Below are positions 16,963-26,623 of a stretch of DNA of 64,000 nucleotides, in pieces. Positions within the stretch are counted from its first letter, which is position 1. Every line of letters starts with the position of its first letter. The translations under genes and the position numbers were made by a program. This stretch comes from Halomonas zincidurans B6. GTDB lineage: Bacteria > Pseudomonadota > Gammaproteobacteria > Pseudomonadales > Halomonadaceae. The notes beneath the pieces are model-generated. The model was not told the origin of the DNA and did not search any database. It saw only the letters and a program-made list of their open reading frames with translations. Where the stretch lies: the NCBI RefSeq assembly GCF_000731955.1, contig NZ_JNCK01000001.1, positions 3,472,001 to 3,536,000 of the forward strand, in the 5' to 3' direction.

Positions 16963-17020
16963 GAAGTTCGCCTCTTGTGCAATGGGTCCAGGAGGCGTCA
17001 TCGATCCTTCAGGCGATCAC

Positions 17021-17632
17021 TCAGGACTTGGCCGCCTGGTAGAGCTCGTTGGCATATTCCCAGTTGACCACACGCCACCAGTTGTCGACGTAGTCGGGGC
17101 GCTTGTTCAGGTAGGTCAGATAGTAGGCATGCTCCCAGACGTCCAGGCCCAGTACCGGTTTGCCCTGGACACTGGCGACATCCATCAGGGTGTTGTCCTG
17201 GTTGGCGGTCGAGGTGATTTCCAGCTCGCCGTCGGCCTTGACCACCAGCCAGGCCCAGCCGGAACCGAACTGGCCGGTCGCGGCGCCCAGGAAGGCCTTC
17301 TTGAACTCGTCCAGCGAGCCGTACTTGGCGTTGATCGCTTCACCCAGCGCACCCTGCGGTTCGCCACCGCCGTTCGGCGACATCATCTTCCAGAACAGCG
17401 TGTGGTTGTAGAAACCGCCGGCATTGTTGCGCACCACCGGCTTGTGCTGGGAGATGTTGGCGAAGATCTGCTCGAGGGACTGGTTTTCCAGTTCGGTCCC
17501 CGAGATCGCATCGACGAACTTGTCGAAATAGGTCTTGTGGTGCTTGGTGTGGTGAACCCGCATGGTGGTTTCGTCGATGACCGGTTCCAGCGCGTCGTAG
17601 GCGTAGGGCAAGTCGGGAAACTCGTGTTGCAT
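17021..17632 (-). CDS. sodA: superoxide dismutase, Mn-type
   Basis: Dismutes superoxide in the cytosol. The 203-residue product has metal ligands His27, His77, Asp164 and His168 ([12 protein letters not shown]). The metal-type positions follow manganese enzymes: Gly73 four residues before His77 ([14 protein letters not shown]) and the second-shell glutamine at 145 (STANQD) rather than the N-domain Gln and AGT of iron enzymes. NGGGEPQG and FGSGWAWLV are also present. ATG 17632 has GGAGGA 8 bases upstream. It could be cambialistic; Fe-type annotation (sodB) would be the main error to avoid. Confidence 0.85.
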   Translation of the reverse strand: MQHEFPDLPYAYDALEPVIDETTMRVHHTKHHKTYFDKFVDAISGTELENQSLEQIFANISQHKPVVRNNAGGFYNHTLFWKMMSPNGGGEPQGALGEAINAKYGSLDEFKKAFLGAATGQFGSGWAWLVVKADGELEITSTANQDNTLMDVASVQGKPVLGLDVWEHAYYLTYLNKRPDYVDNWWRVVNWEYANELYQAAKS

Positions 17633-17833
17633 GATGCATCTCCTCCACTGTCGTTGCTTGATGGCGCATCCTGGCACCTTGGCTCGGATAATGCGATCGT
17701 CGTTACGGCGATGCCAAAAGAGACTGCCGCCCCGACCAATCCGTTGTAGATGTTTTGTCCTCAGTGTTGATGATAAGAATTCTGCTTTCAAACATAGATG
17801 GGATATCGGGGCGGCGACAGCGGAAATCAACTA

Positions 17834-17884
17834 TGTGTGGATTTCCGCACGCCGGCTCGGCAAGTCTGTGTGGATATACGCACA
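17834..17884 (+). promoter_or_regulatory. tandem activator dyads upstream of dctP
   Basis: Two near-identical 18-base imperfect palindromes, TGTGTGGATTTCCGCACG (17834-17851) and TGTGTGGATATACGCACA (17867-17884), lie exactly 33 bases (about three helical turns) apart and about 110 and 143 bases before the expected start of transcription. Position and sequence resemble upstream activating sequences for the DctD enhancer-binding protein in front of sigma-54 dct promoters. Confidence 0.65.
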
Positions 17885-17957
17885 GCGGGCTGGCCATGGG
17901 CGGCGGCGGTTATCTTCTGGATTTGGCAAATAATTGTTTAAATAATGCATTTATTTG

Positions 17958-17975
17958 TTGGCACAACTTTTGCTA
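17958..17975 (+). promoter_or_regulatory. sigma-54 promoter of dctPQM
   Basis: TTGGCACAACTTTTGCTA has the invariant GG (17960-17961) and GC (17972-17973) separated by ten bases and matches the -24/-12 consensus at nearly all positions. It is 124 bases before the dctP start, and two enhancer-type dyads lie upstream. Confidence 0.85.
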
Positions 17976-18077
17976 AGGCGGCTATTGCTGACAAAGAGGC
18001 GACCGGTGCCATCGCAGGCGGCCAACCAGCGGCCGAGACAACAAGCCGGACGATCGCCAGAACTTTCACCGCCATAA

Positions 18078-19097
<1,020 letters not shown>

Positions 19098-19116
19098 GGC
19101 AGCGGCTTTTGCGAAC

Positions 19117-19142
19117 GACGGCGAGCCTCCGGGCTCGCCGTC
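19117..19142 (+). terminator. intercistronic hairpin between dctP and dctQ
   Basis: GACGGCGAGCC (19117-19127) and GGCTCGCCGTC (19132-19142) form a perfect 11-bp stem with loop TCCG. Without a U-tract it is more likely an attenuating or mRNA-stabilising element, setting high dctP over dctQM. Confidence 0.6.
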
Positions 19143-19167
19143 TTGGTGATCGAGCGAGGAAAAACCA

Positions 19168-19725
19168 ATGATTGTGCGCTGGCTCAACAAGCTGGAAGAG
19201 ACGGTCTTCTGTCTGCTGCTGGTCGCCATAGTGTTCCTGGTGTGCGTCGAAGTGTTCTATCGCTTCGTGCTCGCCGAGGGCATCAGCTGGGCGCAGGAGG
19301 GCTCGCTGTATCTCGCGGGCTGGTTCGTGCTGTTCGGGGTATCCTGGGGCGTCAAGCACGGCGTGCATATCGGCGTCGACGTGCTGGTCAAGAAACTGCC
19401 GAAACGCGGCCAGCGTATCGTCACGCTGATCGCCCTGGCCGTGTGCCTGGCCTATTGCGCCCTGATCCTGGTCGGCAGCTACGAGTATCTGTCACTGACC
19501 TACATGATCGGGATCGAGTTGCAGGACATCCCCATCCCTAAGTGGCAGGCCACGCTGATTCTGCCGATCGGCATGGCGTTGCTGGTCCTGCGCTTCGCCG
19601 AGCTGGGTTGGCGCGTGATCAAGGGCGAGGCCGATAGTTTCGGTTTCTCCGACGAGGGCCAGGAAAGCATGCATCTTGCCGAACAGCGCAATCCCGAAGA
19701 CTACGACAAGGAGGGCCGCCCGTGA
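19168..19725 (+). CDS. dctQ: TRAP transporter small membrane subunit
   Basis: 185-residue inner-membrane protein with four hydrophobic segments, typical of DctQ. Family features include the second-helix motif YRFVLAEGISWAQEGSLYLAGWFVLFG and GVKHGVHIGVDVLV. The C-terminus is hydrophilic and acidic. GAGGAA stands 7-8 bases before the ATG; the stop overlaps the dctM start by GTGA. Works with DctM as the sodium-driven membrane part. Confidence 0.92.
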   Translation: MIVRWLNKLEETVFCLLLVAIVFLVCVEVFYRFVLAEGISWAQEGSLYLAGWFVLFGVSWGVKHGVHIGVDVLVKKLPKRGQRIVTLIALAVCLAYCALILVGSYEYLSLTYMIGIELQDIPIPKWQATLILPIGMALLVLRFAELGWRVIKGEADSFGFSDEGQESMHLAEQRNPEDYDKEGRP

Positions 19726-21104
19726 CCATCGCGACCCTGTTCATTCTGCTGTTCCTCGGCATCTTCCTGGGCATGCCGATCGCCTTTGCGCTGGGTTTTT
19801 CCAGTGTGACGACAGTTCTGTTGTTCTCCGACGACTCGCTGGGCTCGATCGCCATCAAGCTGTTCGAGGCGGTGTCCGGTCAATATACGCTGCTGGCGAT
19901 ACCCTTCTTCATCCTGTCCAGCGCCTTTCTGTCGACCGGCGGGGTGGCGCGTCGCCTGATCAACTTCGCTACCGACAGCGTGGGGCATGTCAAGGGCGGG
20001 CTGGCGATGGCCTCGGTGATGGCCTGCATGCTGTTCGCCGCCGTTTCCGGGTCGTCGCCAGCCACCGTCGCCGCGATCGGCTCGATCACCATCGCCGGCA
20101 TGGTGCGTCAGGGCTATCCGCAATCCTATGCCGCGGGGGCGATCGCCAACGCCGGTACGCTGGGCATCCTGATTCCCCCGTCGATCGTGATGCTGGTCTA
20201 CTCGGCGGCCACCGAGGTCTCGGCGGCCAAGATGTTCATGGCCGGCCTGGTCCCCGGGCTGCTGATGGGCGGTATCCTGATGATCGCCATCTATATCTCG
20301 GCACGGATCATGAAGCTGCCGGCGCAGCCTTTCCCGGGATTCGGGCAGCTGTTCCGCTCGGGCGGCAAGGCCCTGGCCGGCCTGCTGCTGATCCTGTTGG
20401 TACTGGGCACGATCTATGGCGGTGTGGCCAGTCCCACCGAGGCGGCGGCGATTGCCGCGATCTATGCCTGGCTGGTGGCCGTGGTCGGCTACCGCGACAT
20501 GGGGCCGCTCAAGGACGACCCGTGGAAACGCCCCGGCGAGAGCCTGGGGAGCGCTCTGGCGCGCAGTCTGTGGCAGGTGCCGCTGGCCATCGTGGGATCC
20601 TTTACCAACCGCGAGGTGCGCGGTGTGGTGTTGGATGGCGCCAAGGTGTCGATGATGTTGCTGTTCATCATCGCCAACGCCATGCTGTTTGCCCACGTGC
20701 TGACCACCGAGCGTATTCCGCATGCCATCGCCGAGGCGATCGTCTCCTGGGGGCTACCGGCATGGGGCTTTCTGATCATCATGAACCTGCTGCTGCTGGC
20801 GGCGGGCAACTTCATGGAACCCTCGGCGATCCTGCTGATCATGGCGCCGATCCTGTTCCCCATCGCCACGCAGTTGGGCATCGATCCGATCCATCTGGGC
20901 ATCATCATGGTGGTCAACATGGAGATCGGCATGCTGACCCCGCCGGTGGGGCTCAACCTGTTCGTCACCGCGGGGATCACCGGGCGCTCGATCGGCTGGG
21001 TGATCAAGGCCTGCCTGCCGTGGCTGGGTCTGCTGCTCGGCTTTTTGATATTGATTACCTATGTGCCGGCGATCTCGCTGTGGCTGCCGAACCTGTTGTC
21101 CTGA
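19722..21104 (+). CDS. dctM: TRAP transporter large membrane subunit
   Basis: 460-residue protein with about 12 membrane helices, the ion-coupled transport subunit of the DctPQM system. It shows LGIFLGMPIAFALGFSS at the N-terminus, MLFAAVSGSSPATVAAIGS, ANAGTLGILIPPSIVMLVY and GMLTPPVGLNLFVTAGI, the repeated hairpin-loop motifs of DctM. A GTG start with GGAGG upstream overlaps the dctQ stop. About 70 residues in the middle (DDPWKRPGES...) form a hydrophilic loop, longer than in compact family members. A strong terminator follows. Confidence 0.94.
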   Translation: MTIATLFILLFLGIFLGMPIAFALGFSSVTTVLLFSDDSLGSIAIKLFEAVSGQYTLLAIPFFILSSAFLSTGGVARRLINFATDSVGHVKGGLAMASVMACMLFAAVSGSSPATVAAIGSITIAGMVRQGYPQSYAAGAIANAGTLGILIPPSIVMLVYSAATEVSAAKMFMAGLVPGLLMGGILMIAIYISARIMKLPAQPFPGFGQLFRSGGKALAGLLLILLVLGTIYGGVASPTEAAAIAAIYAWLVAVVGYRDMGPLKDDPWKRPGESLGSALARSLWQVPLAIVGSFTNREVRGVVLDGAKVSMMLLFIIANAMLFAHVLTTERIPHAIAEAIVSWGLPAWGFLIIMNLLLLAAGNFMEPSAILLIMAPILFPIATQLGIDPIHLGIIMVVNMEIGMLTPPVGLNLFVTAGITGRSIGWVIKACLPWLGLLLGFLILITYVPAISLWLPNLLS

Positions 21105-21170
21105 AGTTATAGCCTGAAACGCAAAAGTTCCGCCCTGCACCGGCTGTGTCAAGCGTCAGCTCGACGGGCA

Positions 21171-21204
21171 AACCGCCCATCAGGCTTCCTGATGGGCGGT
21201 TTTC
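21171..21204 (+). terminator. intrinsic terminator of dctPQM
   Basis: AACCGCCCATCAG (21171-21183) pairs perfectly with CTGATGGGCGGTT (21189-21201), followed by a T-run. Confidence 0.9.
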
Positions 21205-21354
21205 GTCATGGCACGCGCCGGCATCAATCATCACCTCACCGGCAAGCCCGAGTACGCCCTCTGGAGTGGGCTCATGATGACTCGCGGGCTTCAACTTTGG
21301 TCGCGCCCGGTGGCTGGCAACCCCTTGCGGCGCCTATCTCATCTCGGCTGACGG

Positions 21355-21384
21355 TTGACAGCCCCGTGGCGCTATTGGAATCTT
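21355..21384 (+). promoter_or_regulatory. candidate ilvIH promoter and long leader
   Basis: A consensus TTGACA (21355-21360) is followed after 17-18 bases by a weak GAATCT/AATCTT. It would leave a leader of about 300 bases (to 21687) that holds a small stem CGGGTA/TACCCG (21441-21466) but no clear leader peptide rich in Ile, Val or Leu codons and no T-box features. The region 21205-21354 shows nothing else. Confidence 0.4.
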
Positions 21385-21687
21385 GTCGGTTCCTGATTTA
21401 TGGGCGTGGCATCGACGGGTGATCCCCGAGCGCTGCGTGACGGGTAGGCTGCAGGGCCTTTACCCGCCTTGAACGGATTTCCGGGCGCGGGCTAACCGCC
21501 TGGCCTGGCCCAACCCCCGACGCGGCGATCCGTCGCGATGAAGAGTGCAGGCCCCATCCGGGCCGAACAACGCCAGGGTTTGGCATCAGGTGCCGGCTTG
21601 ACCGGCAGCGGCATACCGCCGCACTCGACTTTCGCGATCCATGCCGGGCCGCGAGACCGCACTCGAGACCTCCAGGGGAGAAACACA

Positions 21688-23412
21688 GTGGAACTGCTTT
21701 CCGGCGCCGATATGATCGCCCGCTTCCTTCAGGATGAGGGCGTCGAATATATCTATGGCTATCCGGGTGGCGCGGCGCTGCATATCTACGATGCGCTGTT
21801 CCGCCAGGATGCCGTCAAACACATCCTCGTGCGTCACGAACAGGGCGCGACCCACGCCGCCGACGGCTACGCGCGGGCCTCGGGCAAGCCGGGCACGGTG
21901 CTGGTCACCTCCGGCCCGGGGGCGACCAATGCCGTGACCGGGATCGCCACCGCCTACATGGACTCGATTCCGATGGTGGTGCTGTGCGGCCAGGTCGCCA
22001 GCCACCTGATCGGCGAGGACGCCTTCCAGGAGACCGACATCATCGGCGTGACCCGGCCGATCGTGAAGCACAGCTTCACGATCAAGCACCCGTCGGAGAT
22101 CCCCACGGTGCTCAAGAAGGCCTATTACCTGGCCTCGTCCGGGCGCCCCGGGCCGGTGGTCATCGATATTCCCAAGGATATGACCGCGCCCACCGAGCGC
22201 TACGAATACGTCTATCCCAAGAAGGTCAAGCTGCGCTCCTACAACCCGGTGACACGCGGCCATGCCGGCCAGATCAAGAAAGCCGTGGAGATGATGCTCA
22301 AGGCGCGCCGCCCGGTATTCTATACCGGCGGCGGGGTGGTTACCGGGCGGGCCAGCGAGGCGTTGACCGACCTTGTACAGCGGCTGGGCTACCCGATCAC
22401 CACTACCCTGATGGGGATCGGCGCCTACCCGCAGAGCGATCGTCAGTCGCTCGGCTGGCTGGGCATGCACGGCTCGTTCGAGTCGAACATGGCGATGCAC
22501 CATGCCGATCTGATCGTTGCCGTCGGTGCACGCTTCGACGACCGGGTGACCAACAACACCTCGAAGTTCTGCCCCACCGCCAAGATCGTGCATGTGGATA
22601 TCGACCCCAGTTCGATCTCCAAGACGGTGCGCGCCGACGTGCCGATCGTCGGTCCGGCGGGCAGCGTGATCAACGAGATGATCAGCCTGGTGCAGGGCCG
22701 CGAGCCGGCCAATCCCGAGGCGCTCGCGGAATGGTGGCAGAAGATCGACGGCTGGCGCGACGAGCGTCGCGGCAAGCTGTTCGACCCGGCCGCCTCGGGC
22801 GAGCCACTCAAGCCGCAGACGGTGATCGAGGCGATCTGTCGGGCGACCCGCGGCGAGGCCTTCGTGACCACCGACGTCGGCCAGCACCAGATGTTCGCCG
22901 CCCAGTACTACAAGTTCGACAAGCCCAACCGCTTCATTACTTCAGGCGGGCTCGGCACCATGGGCTTCGGTTTCCCGGCGGCGATGGGTATCAAGCAGAG
23001 CTACCCCGACGACGACGTGGTGTGCATCACCGGCGAGGGCAGCTTCCAGATGATGATGCAGGAGCTGTCGACCTGTAAGCAGTACGGGATCGGCGTCAAG
23101 ATCGTCAATCTCAACAACGGGTCGCTGGGCATGGTGCGTCAGTGGCAGGATTTGAACTACAAGTCGCGTCATGCGCACTCCTACATGGAGTCGCTACCCG
23201 ATTTCCAGCAGCTGATCGGTGCCTACGGCTTCACCGCGATCAAAGTGGAGCGTCAGGAGGATCTCGAGCCGGCGCTCGAGCGGGCCTTCGCCGACAAGGA
23301 TGAACTGGTGTTCCTCGACATCTACGTCGACCCGCGCGAGCACGTCTATCCGATGCATGTGCCCTTGGGTTCCATGCGTGACATGCTGCTTTCGAAGACG
23401 GAGCGGACCTGA
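21688..23412 (+). CDS. ilvI: acetolactate synthase, large (catalytic) subunit
   Basis: Thiamine-diphosphate enzyme condensing pyruvate to acetolactate (or with 2-ketobutyrate) in branched-chain amino acid synthesis. GTG 21688 is chosen because AGGGGAG lies 7 bases upstream and the product is then 574 residues, the usual IlvI length. Seen: GYPGGAALHIYDAL, VRHEQGATHAADGYARASG (catalytic Glu), GPGATNAVTGIATAYMDS and the ThDP-metal motif GEGSFQMMMQELSTCKQYG with NLNNGSLGMVRQW. The earlier in-frame ATG would add a 50-residue tail lacking family similarity. The small subunit follows with overlapping codons. Confidence 0.95.
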   Translation: MELLSGADMIARFLQDEGVEYIYGYPGGAALHIYDALFRQDAVKHILVRHEQGATHAADGYARASGKPGTVLVTSGPGATNAVTGIATAYMDSIPMVVLCGQVASHLIGEDAFQETDIIGVTRPIVKHSFTIKHPSEIPTVLKKAYYLASSGRPGPVVIDIPKDMTAPTERYEYVYPKKVKLRSYNPVTRGHAGQIKKAVEMMLKARRPVFYTGGGVVTGRASEALTDLVQRLGYPITTTLMGIGAYPQSDRQSLGWLGMHGSFESNMAMHHADLIVAVGARFDDRVTNNTSKFCPTAKIVHVDIDPSSISKTVRADVPIVGPAGSVINEMISLVQGREPANPEALAEWWQKIDGWRDERRGKLFDPAASGEPLKPQTVIEAICRATRGEAFVTTDVGQHQMFAAQYYKFDKPNRFITSGGLGTMGFGFPAAMGIKQSYPDDDVVCITGEGSFQMMMQELSTCKQYGIGVKIVNLNNGSLGMVRQWQDLNYKSRHAHSYMESLPDFQQLIGAYGFTAIKVERQEDLEPALERAFADKDELVFLDIYVDPREHVYPMHVPLGSMRDMLLSKTERT

Positions 23413-23903
23413 TGCGCCATATCATCTCGATCCTGATGGAAAACGAACCCGGCGCCCTGTCACGCGTGGTGGGGCTGTTCTCGCAGCGCAACTTCAACAT
23501 CGAGTCGCTGAACGTGGCGCCGACCGACGATGCCACCCTATCGCGGCTGACCGTGACCACGGTGGGCGACGATCGGGTGATCGAGCAGATCACCAAGCAC
23601 CTCAACAAGCTGATCGACGTGGTCAAGCTGGTCGATCTGACCGAGGGCAACCACATCGAGCGCGAACTGATGCTGGTCAAGGTCAAGGCGCTGGGTGCGG
23701 CGCGCGACGAGGTCAAGCGCACCGCGGATATCTTCCGCGCGCAGGTCGTCGACGTGACGCCAAGCGTGTACACCGTGCAGATCACCGGCGATGCCGGCAA
23801 GCTCGACGCTTTTTTGCAGGCGATGGCGCCGATCGGCATCCTCGAGGTGGCGCGCACCGGGGTGTCGGGCATCTCCCGCGGCGACAAGGTGCTGAGCCTT
23901 TGA
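23412..23903 (+). CDS. ilvH: acetolactate synthase, small (regulatory) subunit
   Basis: 163-residue valine-responsive regulatory subunit. The N-terminal ACT domain MRHIISILMENEPGALSRVV with GLFSQRNFNIESLNV is diagnostic; the C-terminal part carries VDVTPSVYTVQITG and ends ARTGVSGISRGDKVL. The start overlaps the ilvI stop (TGATG). In many relatives ilvC follows; here a terminator and the convergent recN follow instead. Confidence 0.95.
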   Translation: MRHIISILMENEPGALSRVVGLFSQRNFNIESLNVAPTDDATLSRLTVTTVGDDRVIEQITKHLNKLIDVVKLVDLTEGNHIERELMLVKVKALGAARDEVKRTADIFRAQVVDVTPSVYTVQITGDAGKLDAFLQAMAPIGILEVARTGVSGISRGDKVLSL

Positions 23904-23928
23904 GCCCAGCCGCCGTCACGTCATTCAG

Positions 23929-23953
23929 GCCGCTCTTCGGAGCGGCTTTTTTT
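23929..23953 (+). terminator. intrinsic terminator of ilvIH
   Basis: GCCGCTC-TTCG-GAGCGGC with a UUCG tetraloop, followed by seven T (23947-23953). Confidence 0.92.
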
Positions 23954-24012
23954 GTGGTGCGCCAGGCATGGCGCGCGATGGAAGCAAGACAAGCAAATCC
24001 AGGATCGTGAAT

Positions 24013-25686
24013 CTAGTGGCGGGCTTGCTGACTGGCGTCGAGCATTTCGCGGGCGTGGGCGAGAGTGCGATCGGAGAGCTTGACGCCCCCCAGCATGCGC
24101 GCCAGTTCGCGAACCCGGCCGGCACTGTCGAGCAGCACCATCTGGGTCTGGGTGGTGTCTTCCTCGGCCTGCTTCTCGATATGCAGGTGATGATGCGCTT
24201 GGGCCGCGACCTGCGGCAGGTGGGTGACGGTCATCACCTGGCCGTTCTCGCCAAGGCGACGCAGCAACTGGCCGACGATTTCGGCGGTGGCCCCCGATAC
24301 GCCGACATCCACCTCATCGAAGACCAGCGAGGGGATGGTGCTGTGACTGGCGGCGACCACCTGAATCGCCAGGCTGATGCGTGACAGCTCGCCCCCCGAG
24401 GCGACCTTGGTGAGCGGGCGCGGCGGCTGACCGGGATTGGCGCTGATCAGGAAATGCACCGTCTCCATGCCGTCGGGCTGCGGCGACACCCGGGTATCGA
24501 CCTCGGCCTCGAAACGCGCCTTGCCCATCGCCAGAAAGCCCAACTGCGCCTGGACTTCCTCGGCGAAGGCCGTCGCCGCCTGGCGGCGGGCTTCGCCGAT
24601 GGTGCGAGCCTGGGTGCGATAGTGCTCGCGCACCTCGGCCATGTCGGCGGTCAAGGCGTCCAGGTCGTGATCGCCGCCTTCCAGGGCGGCCAGCTCGTCG
24701 CGCAGACGGGCGTGCAGGGCAGTCAACTCATCAGGCATGGCGTGGTGCTTGCGAGCGATACGATGAACTTCGCCGAGACGCCCCTCGACATGCGCCAGGC
24801 GCTCGGGGTCGAGTTCGGTCTTATCGGCGAAGTGACGCAACTCGCGGGCGGCTTCCTCGATCTGGATGCGTGCCTCACCGAGCATGCCGCGGGCCTCGGC
24901 CAGTGCGCCACGCTCGGCGCCGGGCAGGACATCGAGGCGCGCCAGTGCCTGATGCAGCAGATGCAGGGCGCCGCCCTCGTCGTTTTCGCAGCAGTCGACG
25001 GCGAACTGGGTGTCGCTCAGCGTCTGTTCGGCGTGGGCGAGTTCTTCCTGGTCGCGCTCCAGGGTTTGCAGCTCATCTTCTGCCAACGCCAGCTGATCGA
25101 GTTCTTCGACCTGATAGCGCAACAGCTGGCGACGCGCCTGCAGTTCGTCGCTGGTGTCGGCCAGGCGCTTGAGCCGACGGCGCAGGGCCTGCCAGTGGCG
25201 ATAGGTGGCGCCCAGTTCACCGACCGCGTCGGTCAGCCCGGCGAAGTCGTCAAGCAGACGACGATGCGTGTCCTCACGCAACAGCGCCTGATGGGCATGC
25301 TGGCCGTGGATCTCGATCAGGTGATCGCCGAGCGCCTTGAGATCGCCGATGGTGCAGGGCTGGCCGTTGATCCACGCCTTGGAGCGGCCGCTGGCGGTGA
25401 CCACGCGACGCAGCAGGCAGTCTTCGCCGGGCAGCTCGCGCTCCTCGAGCCAGGCCTGCGCCTCGGGCAGGCGGGCGATATCGAAGCGCGCGCTGAGATC
25501 GGCGCGCTTGGCGCCGTGGCGCACGCTGCCGACGTCGGCGCGTTCGCCGAGGCACAGCCCCAGCGCATCGAGCAGGATCGACTTGCCCGCGCCGGTCTCG
25601 CCGGTGATGGCGGTCATGCCGGCATGCAGATCTAGATCGAGCGCATCGACGATAGCGAAGTCACGAATGGCGAGTTGTACCAGCAT
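24013..25686 (-). CDS. recN: DNA repair ATPase RecN
   Basis: SMC-like ATPase acting in double-strand break repair and sister-chromatid cohesion during SOS. The 557-residue product starts MLVQLAIRDFAIVDALDL and has Walker A GETGAGKS, a long central coiled coil (about residues 160-370, Glu/Leu/Ala/Arg-rich), the ABC signature LTKVASGGELSRISLAIQV and Walker B PSLVFDEVDVGVSG. ATG 25686 is preferred over an in-frame GTG at 25692, since GGAGG lies 5 bases upstream of the ATG. A LexA box 41 bases upstream indicates SOS control. Confidence 0.95.
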   Translation of the reverse strand: MLVQLAIRDFAIVDALDLDLHAGMTAITGETGAGKSILLDALGLCLGERADVGSVRHGAKRADLSARFDIARLPEAQAWLEERELPGEDCLLRRVVTASGRSKAWINGQPCTIGDLKALGDHLIEIHGQHAHQALLREDTHRRLLDDFAGLTDAVGELGATYRHWQALRRRLKRLADTSDELQARRQLLRYQVEELDQLALAEDELQTLERDQEELAHAEQTLSDTQFAVDCCENDEGGALHLLHQALARLDVLPGAERGALAEARGMLGEARIQIEEAARELRHFADKTELDPERLAHVEGRLGEVHRIARKHHAMPDELTALHARLRDELAALEGGDHDLDALTADMAEVREHYRTQARTIGEARRQAATAFAEEVQAQLGFLAMGKARFEAEVDTRVSPQPDGMETVHFLISANPGQPPRPLTKVASGGELSRISLAIQVVAASHSTIPSLVFDEVDVGVSGATAEIVGQLLRRLGENGQVMTVTHLPQVAAQAHHHLHIEKQAEEDTTQTQMVLLDSAGRVRELARMLGGVKLSDRTLAHAREMLDASQQARH

Positions 25687-25726
25687 GGCCACCTCCGGAT
25701 GGGGTTCGCCGCGTAGATGAACGAGT

Positions 25727-25742
25727 CTGTGTGTTTATACAG
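25727..25742 (-). promoter_or_regulatory. LexA (SOS) box of recN
   Basis: On the minus strand CTGTATAAACACACAG: perfect CTGT-N8-ACAG with an AT-rich centre, 41 bases upstream of the recN start codon. Confidence 0.85.
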
Positions 25743-25787
25743 TATCTCGCGAGAAAGCTGCAATCCTCGGTCGAGTGTCCCGCATGC

Positions 25788-25815
25788 CTTGAGATCGTCC
25801 GCGACATCCCCATAT
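25788..25815 (+). promoter_or_regulatory. sigma-32 heat-shock promoter of grpE
   Basis: CTTGAGA (25788-25794), 13-base spacer, CCCCATAT (25808-25815); this matches the RpoH consensus CTTGAAA/CCCCATNT and lies 60 bases before the grpE start. Confidence 0.85.
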
Positions 25816-25874
25816 AGGTGAGCAAACCGACAATGCCGCGGCCAGCGTGCCGCGGTCGATTTCAGGAGAGCGAC

Positions 25875-26516
25875 ATGGCCAAAGATCCCCAGACGCCGCT
25901 GGATGAAGAACTCGAACGCGCCGAGCAGGACGCCGAACCTCAGCAGGAGCCGCTCGCGGGCCAGCTCGACGAGGCGGATGCCAGCGAGCTAGCCGTGGAC
26001 GACGAGGCGGCTGTCGATGCCGAGGCCATGGCCGACCCCGAAGCCGATGTGTTGGCGGCCAAGGTCGAGGAACTCGAGCAGGCGCTCAGCGACGCCAAGG
26101 ATCAGGCGCTGCGCGAGGCCGCCGAGGCGCAGAACGTGCGTCGCCGCGCCGAGCAGGATATCGACAAGGCGCGCAAGTTCGCGCTGGAAAAATTCGTCAA
26201 GGAACTGCTGCCGGTGGTCGACAGCCTGGAAAAGGCCCTCGAGTCGATGGGCGAGGATGCCAGCGAAGTGCATCGCGAAGGGGTCTCGATGACCCTCAAG
26301 CTGCAACTCGACACGCTGGGCAAGTTCGGCGTCGAGGCGATCGAGCCGCAGGGCGAGCCGTTCGATCCGCAGTATCACGAAGCCATGGCCATGGTGCCCA
26401 ACCCCGACATCGAGCCGAACTCGGTCATCGACGTGATGCAGAAGGGGTATCTGCTCAACGGTCGCCTGGTGCGCCCGGCCATGGTGGTGGTCAGCCAGGC
26501 GGCGAACGGCGGATGA
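25875..26516 (+). CDS. grpE: nucleotide exchange factor GrpE
   Basis: Releases ADP from DnaK. The 213-residue protein has an acidic, disordered N-terminal tail, a long coiled coil (about 55-130, with [21 protein letters not shown]) and the beta-wing domain with [20 protein letters not shown] and [23 protein letters not shown] 25875 is selected for AGGAG 6 bases upstream; an upstream in-frame ATG at 25818 would include the untranslated leader. A heat-shock promoter precedes it, and dnaK and dnaJ follow on the same strand. Confidence 0.95.
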   Translation: MAKDPQTPLDEELERAEQDAEPQQEPLAGQLDEADASELAVDDEAAVDAEAMADPEADVLAAKVEELEQALSDAKDQALREAAEAQNVRRRAEQDIDKARKFALEKFVKELLPVVDSLEKALESMGEDASEVHREGVSMTLKLQLDTLGKFGVEAIEPQGEPFDPQYHEAMAMVPNPDIEPNSVIDVMQKGYLLNGRLVRPAMVVVSQAANGG

Positions 26517-26529
26517 ATCGCCGCTAGCC

Positions 26530-26557
26530 CTTGAAAGGCGCGGTCGAGCCCCCACAT
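26530..26557 (+). promoter_or_regulatory. sigma-32 heat-shock promoter of dnaK
   Basis: CTTGAAA (26530-26536), 13-base spacer, CCCCACAT (26550-26557); the -35 is an exact consensus match and the -10 nearly so. It lies 14 bases after the grpE stop, so dnaK has its own heat-shock start. Confidence 0.85.
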
Positions 26558-26623
26558 AGACGACAAAGACGCGGCATCGCTGCCGCACGGATTGGCAAGC
26601 AACGATTCTTCGAGGTGTTTTAC

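Noticed and set aside
17744..17790. Fur box near the sodA promoter (GATGATAAGAATTC area)
   Set aside because: Too few matches to the 19-bp consensus to support it.
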